Source: Alphaproteobacteria bacterium
GTDB taxonomy: Bacteria > Pseudomonadota > Alphaproteobacteria > Bin95
DNA length: 31,665 bases
Reading direction: 5' to 3'
Assembly (NCBI GenBank): GCA_022822125.1
Contig: JAJECF010000104.1
Span: 1 to 31,665 of the forward strand
A program made the translations under genes and the position numbers. The notes under the pieces are model-generated. The model saw only the letters and a list, made by a program, of their open reading frames with translations. It was not told where the DNA came from and did not search any database. Shown in pieces: positions 26,854 through 31,665 of this stretch (positions within the stretch are counted from its first letter, which is position 1; each line of letters begins with the position of its first letter).

Positions 26854-27407
26854 GCCGCGCCGCCTCCCCGTTCCAGCCGCATCATGCCGCGCATCCAGGT
26901 GACGACATAGACCCCGCCGGACACGGCGGTCGTCGCCGCGACGACAGCATAGGCGGCCGCCTCCGCCAGCGGAACGCGGAAGCCCCAGGCCAGCATGGCG
27001 AGCGCGCCTGCAACGAACGCGAGCTGCGCGCAGGTGTTCAGCTTGCTCGTCCAGTGCGGGCGAACCGGCTGGGCGGACGGCATGAGCACCTGGCCGAGCA
27101 GCCAGCCGCAGACGATCAGCGCATCGCGGAACACCACCAGGATCACCAGCCAGGCGGGCAACAGGCCGCGGACGCCGAGCGAAATGAACACGGAGACCAG
27201 AAGCGCCTTGTCGGCCACCGGGTCGAGCAGGCTGCCAAGGCGCGAGACCTGCCCGAGCCGCCGGGCGAGCCAGCCGTCCACGGCGTCGGAGAGGCCGGCG
27301 AGCAGAAACAGCCAGAGCGCCGCCTCATACCAGCCGCGCACGATCAGCCATACCGCCGCCGGCACGGCCAGCAGGCGCGCGAGCGTGATCGCGTTAGGCA
27401 GGGTCAT
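26850..27407 (-). CDS. CDP-alcohol phosphatidyltransferase (PgsA/CdsA-type family)
   Basis: This 185-residue membrane enzyme carries the family signature, read as DAVDGWLARR, eight residues, then GSLLDPVADK, i.e. D-x2-DG-x2-AR-x8-G-x3-D-x3-D with all four aspartates. It transfers a phosphatidyl group from CDP-diacylglycerol to an alcohol such as glycerol-3-phosphate in phospholipid synthesis. Length suggests PgsA or cardiolipin-type rather than phosphatidylserine synthase. It starts with MTLPNAITLARLL 18 bp after the DUF2066 gene. Confidence 0.9.
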   Translation of the reverse strand: MTLPNAITLARLLAVPAAVWLIVRGWYEAALWLFLLAGLSDAVDGWLARRLGQVSRLGSLLDPVADKALLVSVFISLGVRGLLPAWLVILVVFRDALIVCGWLLGQVLMPSAQPVRPHWTSKLNTCAQLAFVAGALAMLAWGFRVPLAEAAAYAVVAATTAVSGGVYVVTWMRGMMRLERGGGAA

Positions 27408-27425
27408 CGCCCGGCCGCGCCGCCG

Positions 27426-28562
27426 TCAGCGGTCCAGCGAACGGAGCGTCCAGGCATTGCCGTCCGCCTGTTCGAGCGCCAGACCTTGGCGCTCCAGAAC
27501 GCCCCGGAGGCGCGCTTCGCCGCCGGCGAAGCGGAAGCGGAAGACCGCCCGGTTGCGCGCCAGCTCCGCCAGCCGGACCTGCCGGACGCCGCCGGCCGCG
27601 GCGAGCCCGTCCTTCACCGCGATGAGGTCTCCCAGCCCGCCGAGCGGCGCCGCCGCCTCGAAGGATTCCGCCGGCGCGCCGGCGGCGACCAGATTGGCGC
27701 GCTTCCAGCCTTCCTGGATGTCGGCCGCCGCCTCTGCGGCGGCGCGCGCGCAGAGGCTCTCCACCGTCTCCCCGGCCCGGCCTTCGATGCGCAGCGTCCG
27801 GACCGCCCCGGCGCCGCCCGCTCCGAAGCGCCTGAGCGCCACCTCCAGCACGGGCCGGACGCGGCCTTCCTCCAGGCGATAGATGGCATGGGCGACCAGG
27901 GCGCGCCGGGCGCCGACCCGGGCCGCGGCCTGCAGCAGGCGGGCGCGGTCGCCTTCGGCCGCACTGTCCGCCGCCGGCATGGCGGGGTCGTCCGCCGCCG
28001 GCAGCGCCAACGGCACCGGCTCGTTCGCCGCCGGCCGCCGCGCCCAGGCCTCCCGCCACGGATTGGCGTCCTGGAACAGCAGGCGCAGCGGCCCCCAGTC
28101 ATAGACGGGGAAGAGGGCGACGGGACCGCTCACGGCTTCCGAGAACGGGATACCCGCCTCCCGCAGCAGCGCGCGGACCGGCTCCGGATGGAAGCCGACC
28201 GAAACGCGAGCGATATAACGCACAGGCGACTGGCGCTCCTCCAGCACCTGCACGCTGCGCATCGCCGCCGCCGCGACCGCGGGGTCGGAGGCCGGCAGCC
28301 GGTCATGGTCCTCGCTGAGCGTCAGGCGGCGCAGCAGCCTGTCAAACGCCTCCGCGCGCGCTGCGGCCATGGCGGCCTGCTTCGCCTCGGCGGCCGACGG
28401 CGCCGACTCGTCAACGGCAAGGCCCTGCACCGTATAGAGATCAACCTTCGCGGCGGCAGGCCCGCCCGGCGCCAGTAGCGCCGCGAAAAGCGCCGCTGCC
28501 ATGCGCAACGCGGCCGATCGTAGGAATGGCGGCGTCGGCGCCGGCCCGAACAACGCTCGCAT
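27426..28562 (-). CDS. DUF2066 protein, exported
   Basis: This 378-residue protein has an N-terminal export signal: a hydrophobic run [14 protein letters not shown] ending in PAAAKV. The DUF2066 hallmark follows as [20 protein letters not shown] and [21 protein letters not shown]. Such proteins are periplasmic and of unknown function; in alphaproteobacteria they sit next to purM and the HdaA operon, as here. Start at 28562 is kept, but an internal ATG at 28502, just before the hydrophobic run, is also plausible. It diverges from purM with a 57-bp gap. Confidence 0.82.
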   Translation of the reverse strand: MRALFGPAPTPPFLRSAALRMAAALFAALLAPGGPAAAKVDLYTVQGLAVDESAPSAAEAKQAAMAAARAEAFDRLLRRLTLSEDHDRLPASDPAVAAAAMRSVQVLEERQSPVRYIARVSVGFHPEPVRALLREAGIPFSEAVSGPVALFPVYDWGPLRLLFQDANPWREAWARRPAANEPVPLALPAADDPAMPAADSAAEGDRARLLQAAARVGARRALVAHAIYRLEEGRVRPVLEVALRRFGAGGAGAVRTLRIEGRAGETVESLCARAAAEAAADIQEGWKRANLVAAGAPAESFEAAAPLGGLGDLIAVKDGLAAAGGVRQVRLAELARNRAVFRFRFAGGEARLRGVLERQGLALEQADGNAWTLRSLDR

Positions 28563-28619
28563 TGCGCCTCTTCGCCCGATGGATATTGTCGCCCGGGACT
28601 ATATCGCCCCGGAGGCATC

Positions 28620-29666
28620 ATGGCGAGCATGGAAGGCGCGTCCTACAAGGCGGCCGGCGTCGATATCGACGCGGGAGACGCCCTGGTGCGCCGGATCGCG
28701 CCGGCGGCGGCCCGGACCGCCCGGCCGGGGGCGGATGCGCGGCTCGGCGGTTTCGGCGGCCTTTTCGACCTTCGTGCGGCCGGGTTCCGCGACCCGGTGC
28801 TGGTGGCCGCCACCGACGGGGTCGGCACCAAGCTGGAAATCGCCCAGGCGCTCGACCGCCATGGCGGCATCGGCATCGACCTCGTGGCGATGTGCGTGAA
28901 CGATCTCGCCGCGCAGAGGGCCGAGCCGCTGTTCTTCCTCGACTATTTCGCCACCGGAGCGCTCGACGGCGATGTCGCTGCGGCCGTGATGGAGGGCATT
29001 GCGGAGGGCTGTGTCGCCGCCGGCTGCGCGCTCATCGGCGGCGAGACGGCGGAAATGCCGGGTTTCTATCCTCCGGGGCGCTACGACCTTGCGGGCTTCG
29101 CGGTGGGCGCGATCGAGCGTGAACATATGGTCCTGCCGGAGGCCCGGCCGGGCGACATCCTGCTGGGCCTCGCCTCGGATGGCCTGCACGCCAACGGCTT
29201 CTCCCTCGTCCGCCGGATCGTCGCGCGTGACGGCCTCGACCTTGCGGGCCCGTCGCCCTTCTCGGAGGAGCCGCTCGGCGCGGCGCTGCTCCGGCCGACC
29301 CGCATCTATGTCCGCTCCGTGCTGGCGGCGCTTGCCGCAGGCGGCGTCCGGGCGCTCGCGCATATCACCGGCGGCGGCCTCGTGGAGAATCCGCCGCGCG
29401 GCCTGCCGGCGAGCCTCGGCATGCGGATCGACTGCGCCGCCTGGCCCCTGCCGCCGGTCTTCGAGTGGCTCGCAGGCCATGTCGCGCCGGCGGAGCTCGC
29501 CCGCACATTCAACTGCGGCGTCGGCATGACCGTTGCGGTCGCGCCGGAGCGGGCGGAGGCGCTGGCGGCGGTTTTCGAGGCGGCGGGCGAGACGGTCTTC
29601 CGTCTCGGCGAGGTCGTGGAGGGCGAGGGCGTCCTCCTCGACGGTCTGGAAGGGTGGCGGCGGTGA
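28620..29666 (+). CDS. purM: Phosphoribosylformylglycinamidine cyclo-ligase
   Basis: This 348-residue cytoplasmic enzyme (AIR synthetase) closes the imidazole ring in purine biosynthesis using ATP. The N-terminus [12 protein letters not shown], the ATP-binding [12 protein letters not shown], the strand [20 protein letters not shown] and [13 protein letters not shown] are all family hallmarks, and the length is normal. It is coupled to purN by a four-base GTGA overlap. It diverges from the DUF2066 gene. Confidence 0.97.
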   Translation: MASMEGASYKAAGVDIDAGDALVRRIAPAAARTARPGADARLGGFGGLFDLRAAGFRDPVLVAATDGVGTKLEIAQALDRHGGIGIDLVAMCVNDLAAQRAEPLFFLDYFATGALDGDVAAAVMEGIAEGCVAAGCALIGGETAEMPGFYPPGRYDLAGFAVGAIEREHMVLPEARPGDILLGLASDGLHANGFSLVRRIVARDGLDLAGPSPFSEEPLGAALLRPTRIYVRSVLAALAAGGVRALAHITGGGLVENPPRGLPASLGMRIDCAAWPLPPVFEWLAGHVAPAELARTFNCGVGMTVAVAPERAEALAAVFEAAGETVFRLGEVVEGEGVLLDGLEGWRR

Positions 29667-30286
29667 AGGTGGGCGTGCTGCTGTCGGGCCGCGGCAGCAA
29701 CCTCCAGGCATTGCTGGATGCGCGGGCGCCTTCCTGGCGCGTTGCGGCGGCAATCTCCGATGTTGCGGGCGCGCCGGGCCTCGCCAGGGCAGAGGCGGCG
29801 GGCGCCCCCGCGCTGGCGGTGTCGCGCCGGAGCTTCGCCGACCGGACGGCGTTCGAGGATGCGCTCGATGAGGAACTGCGCGCGGCGGGCGCAGACTTGG
29901 TCGTGCTGGCCGGCTTCATGCGGGTGCTGGGGCCGGGCTTTGTGGACCGCTGGCGCGACCGCCTCATCAATATCCACCCCTCGCTGCTGCCGGCCTTCCG
30001 GGGCCTCGACACGCACAGGCGCGCGCTGGCGGCGGGCGTCGCCTGGCACGGCTGCACCGTGCATTTCGTGCGCGCCGAACTGGACGCCGGGCCGATTATC
30101 CTCCAGGCGGCGGTGCCGGTGCGCCCGGACGACACGGCGGAGGCGCTGGCGGCCCGGGTGCTTGAGCGCGAGCATCATGTGTTGCCGCTGGCGGTCGGCT
30201 GGATCGCGGAAGGCCGCGTGAAGGTGGAGGACGAGCGGGTCGTGGCGGTCGATCCGGGGGATATGACGGTCAATCCGTCGCAGTGA
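29663..30286 (+). CDS. purN: Phosphoribosylglycinamide formyltransferase
   Basis: This 207-residue enzyme transfers the formyl group of 10-formyl-THF to GAR in purine synthesis. [16 protein letters not shown] binds phosphate, [12 protein letters not shown] contains the catalytic Asn and His, and [13 protein letters not shown] carries the Asp. The start is GTG at 29663 inside the purM stop (GTGA overlap); another in-frame GTG at 29654 lies upstream but is less economical. It uses the cofactor made by Fhs. Confidence 0.96.
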   Translation: MKVGVLLSGRGSNLQALLDARAPSWRVAAAISDVAGAPGLARAEAAGAPALAVSRRSFADRTAFEDALDEELRAAGADLVVLAGFMRVLGPGFVDRWRDRLINIHPSLLPAFRGLDTHRRALAAGVAWHGCTVHFVRAELDAGPIILQAAVPVRPDDTAEALAARVLEREHHVLPLAVGWIAEGRVKVEDERVVAVDPGDMTVNPSQ

Positions 30287-30342
30287 GGAAGAGGGGCGCC
30301 GGCCTATAGTAGCAACGGCTCTTCCGGCGGGGAGATGGGTCG

Positions 30343-30474
30343 ATGGCGGACTACAATGCGGCGGCGGAAAACGCGCGGCACCAATATATCTGGAGCGGCT
30401 TCTGCAGGTTCCTCGGCTGGTCCACCGGCGGGGTGATCCTGCTGCTGGTGATTCTGGCCGCAACGCTGCTGTAA
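30343..30474 (+). CDS. aa3-type cytochrome c oxidase subunit IV
   Basis: This 43-residue membrane protein reads MADYNAAAENARHQYIWSGF, then FLGWSTGGV and a hydrophobic helix of about 17 residues to the C-terminus. The acidic-polar start, aromatic WSGF motif and single helix match the tiny bacterial aa3-type oxidase subunit IV, which packs against subunits I and III. It is outside any cox cluster, as is often the case. GGGGAGATG lies upstream as ribosome site. Confidence 0.85.
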   Translation: MADYNAAAENARHQYIWSGFCRFLGWSTGGVILLLVILAATLL

Positions 30475-30489
30475 CGGAGGAGCGGATCG

Positions 30490-30675
30490 ATGGCCGGCGA
30501 CAAGGTAACGGTCGAGGTCGAACTGAACCCCGACATGCTCACGCTTCTGGACGATGTGGTGAAGGATTACCGCCTGCCGGACCGCGGCAAGGCGCTGCGC
30601 TGCCTGCTGGACTGGCTGGCGGTGGACGGCGACCGCGACCAGGTGTTCAAGAAGATCCGCTGCCGGCGCTGCTGA
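30490..30675 (+). CDS. Small ribbon-helix-helix-like protein with C-terminal CxxC
   Basis: This 61-residue protein has a beta strand VTVEVELNPDM, then two helices (LTLLDDVVKDY, LPDRGKALRCLLDWL), the pattern of Arc/MetJ-type DNA-binding proteins, followed by a charged tail ending CRRC. It starts 15 bp after subunit IV with an excellent GGAGG site and is probably cotranscribed. The terminal cysteine pair could bind a metal. Related small proteins are widespread in alphaproteobacteria but have no known function. Its 3' end overlaps cobK tail-to-tail by 29 bp. Confidence 0.7.
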   Translation: MAGDKVTVEVELNPDMLTLLDDVVKDYRLPDRGKALRCLLDWLAVDGDRDQVFKKIRCRRC

Positions 30676-31414
30676 GCGCCCCCGAAAGCGCCCACGCGAC
30701 CGCCTCTTCGACGCTGGAAACGCGGGGGCCGGGCTCCGGCGGCGGGCGCCGGATCATCACCACAGGCATATCGCGTTCGCGCGCGGCGAGGATTTTCGCT
30801 TCGGTCGCGGCTCCTCCGGAAGCGCGCGTCACCAGCGTCCCGATCCCGTAATCTTTGAACAGATCGCGCTCGGCCGAGAGGTCGAAAGGACCGCGCGCCA
30901 GCACCACCGTTGCGTCCGGCAGGGGCGATGGGCCGGGGTCGATACGCCGCAGCACGAAGCGCCGGCCGGTGAGTCCCGCAAAGGCGCCGAGATCGCCGGG
31001 GCCCAGCGTCAGGAAGACGGCGTCCGGCAGACCGGCAAGCGCTGCAGCGGCCGCCGCAGCATCGGCCACGCAGATCCAGCGGTCTCCCGGCTGCCGCCGC
31101 CACATCGGGCGCTCGACAGCCAGCCGGGGCACGCCGGCCCGCTCCGCCGCCTCGCGCGCGTTGGCGGAGATGCGCGCGGCGAAGGGATGCGTCGCGTCGA
31201 TCAGCCTCTCGACGCCTTTCTCGCGGAGATAGCGCGCAAGCCCCGCCGCGCCGCCGAAACCGCCGGTCCTGACGGCGCCCGCAAGCGCCGCCGGCCGCCG
31301 GGTCCGGCCGGCGAGCGAACTCGTCACCCGGGCGCGGCCGTCGAGGGCGCGCGCAAGCGCTGCCCCCTCGCCTGTGCCTCCCAGGATCAGCACGCGAGGA
31401 CCGGGAGAAAACAC
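30647..31414 (-). CDS. cobK: Precorrin-6A (cobalt-precorrin-6A) reductase
   Basis: This 255-residue enzyme reduces a C=C bond of precorrin-6A with NADPH in cobalamin synthesis. RVLILGGTGEGAALARAL near the N-terminus, RLIDATHPFAARISANA in the middle, and TLVTRASGGAATEAKILAA near the C-terminus are diagnostic. The GTG at 31414 places the conserved VLILGGTGE motif eight residues from the start. An ATG at about 31500 is possible but would overlap the control region of the divergent gene. No other cob gene is adjacent and no cobalamin riboswitch core was seen. Confidence 0.92.
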   Translation of the reverse strand: MFSPGPRVLILGGTGEGAALARALDGRARVTSSLAGRTRRPAALAGAVRTGGFGGAAGLARYLREKGVERLIDATHPFAARISANAREAAERAGVPRLAVERPMWRRQPGDRWICVADAAAAAAALAGLPDAVFLTLGPGDLGAFAGLTGRRFVLRRIDPGPSPLPDATVVLARGPFDLSAERDLFKDYGIGTLVTRASGGAATEAKILAARERDMPVVMIRRPPPEPGPRVSSVEEAVAWALSGALSSAGSGSS

Positions 31415-31490
31415 AAGAGGAATGTCACCGCCGCCGAGGCAGGCGTCAAGGCGCCCGGAACCGGCTGTTGCGACGGCGTGACAGTAAGGT

Positions 31491-31505
31491 AATGTATCCG
31501 ACATT
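31491..31505. promoter_or_regulatory. Inverted repeat, possible operator of the 31530 gene
   Basis: AATGT ATCCG ACATT is an inverted repeat with a 5-bp spacer, 24 bp before the start of a ribbon-helix-helix gene and overlapping a weak TTGCGA-16 bp-TAATGT promoter. Such proteins usually repress their own operons through short palindromes, so autoregulation is a reasonable but unproven reading. Confidence 0.4.
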
Positions 31506-31529
31506 GAACGACTTCGCCCGGAGTCACCC

Positions 31530-31665
31530 ATGAGCCAGGTCTCAGCGCGGCTTCCCGATGAACTGGTCAGGGCCCTCGACGCCGCCGCCCGGGACCTCAA
31601 GCGTTCCCGCGCGGAGGTGATCCGCCAGGCCATCGAGCGTTACATCGAGGATTTCGACGACCTGA
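31530..31665 (+). CDS. Ribbon-helix-helix DNA-binding protein (3' end outside window)
   Basis: Only the first 45 residues are present. SQVSARLPDELVRALDAAA is a classical ribbon-helix-helix strand and first helix, and SRAEVIRQAIERYIEDF the second helix, as in CopG/ParD/RelB antitoxins or Arc-type repressors. A toxin partner might follow outside the window. The start has a GGAG site. It diverges from cobK, and an inverted repeat lies in between. Confidence 0.78.
   Translation, partial: MSQVSARLPDELVRALDAAARDLKRSRAEVIRQAIERYIEDFDDL

Noticed and set aside
31415..31529. Cobalamin riboswitch before cobK
   Set aside because: The gap is only 115 bp and no B12-box-like conserved core was recognised.

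Overview
The window is about 31.7 kb of very GC-rich, gene-dense DNA. Most genes have strong G/C third positions, four-base start/stop overlaps are common and GTG starts occur. Several genes point to an aerobic alphaproteobacterium: a RegB/RegA redox two-component pair, an HdaA-type DnaA regulator with a clamp-binding motif, the tiny aa3-type cytochrome oxidase subunit IV, and the order DUF2066 / CDP-alcohol phosphatidyltransferase / AI-2E permease / HdaA divergent from purM-purN. A cupin with the complete DddQ-type DMSP-lyase active site suggests a marine or algae-associated lifestyle. The exact order or genus cannot be read from the sequence.

Layout. 1-4.7 kb: the end of a DUF4340 gene, a convergent ABC ATPase, regB-regA and a GMC flavoprotein. 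4.7-5.1 kb: an intergenic element (copy 1) with a promoter-like site, hairpins, a 15-codon ORF and four CATGACA heptamers at an exact 10-bp period. 5.1-8.5 kb: an amidase, a BrnA-like antitoxin fused to it by a GTGA overlap, and a D-aminoacylase-type amidohydrolase. 8.5-10 kb: a VOC/epimerase-like protein and a lone LivM-like permease. 10.1-12.4 kb (minus strand): a tightly coupled module of two DUF1538 membrane proteins, a PII-like protein and a CBS-pair protein. 12.7-14.4 kb: fhs. 14.4-16.5 kb (minus strand): YbaK-type deacylase, PPOX-fold flavoprotein and luciferase-like monooxygenase. 16.6-19.8 kb: alpha/beta hydrolase and two phytanoyl-CoA-dioxygenase-like enzymes. 19.8-20.4 kb: copy 2 of the element, inverted, plus a mosaic of palindromes. 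20.4-28.6 kb (minus strand): an eight-gene run from DUF2066 through HdaA into an atypical SDR, an amidohydrolase, the DMSP-lyase-like cupin and a Baeyer-Villiger-type monooxygenase. 28.6-31.7 kb: purM-purN, cytochrome oxidase subunit IV, a small ribbon-helix-helix-like protein, cobK, and the start of another ribbon-helix-helix protein.

How it fits together. Housekeeping functions (purine synthesis, one-carbon activation, replication control, phospholipid synthesis, redox sensing, a corrin reductase) alternate with blocks of catabolic oxidoreductases and amide hydrolases. Those blocks look built for scavenging organic nitrogen and sulfur compounds or plant- and algae-derived molecules. Their substrates cannot be assigned from sequence.

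Most unusual signals. (1) The pair of inverted intergenic elements, which I do not recognise as any named family. (2) The DUF1538/DUF1538/PII-like/CBS operon, which looks like an uncharacterised, nucleotide- or metabolite-gated membrane system. (3) The DMSP-lyase-like cupin inside a catabolic operon that starts within the 3' end of hdaA. (4) A BrnA-like antitoxin with no BrnT, coupled to an amidase.
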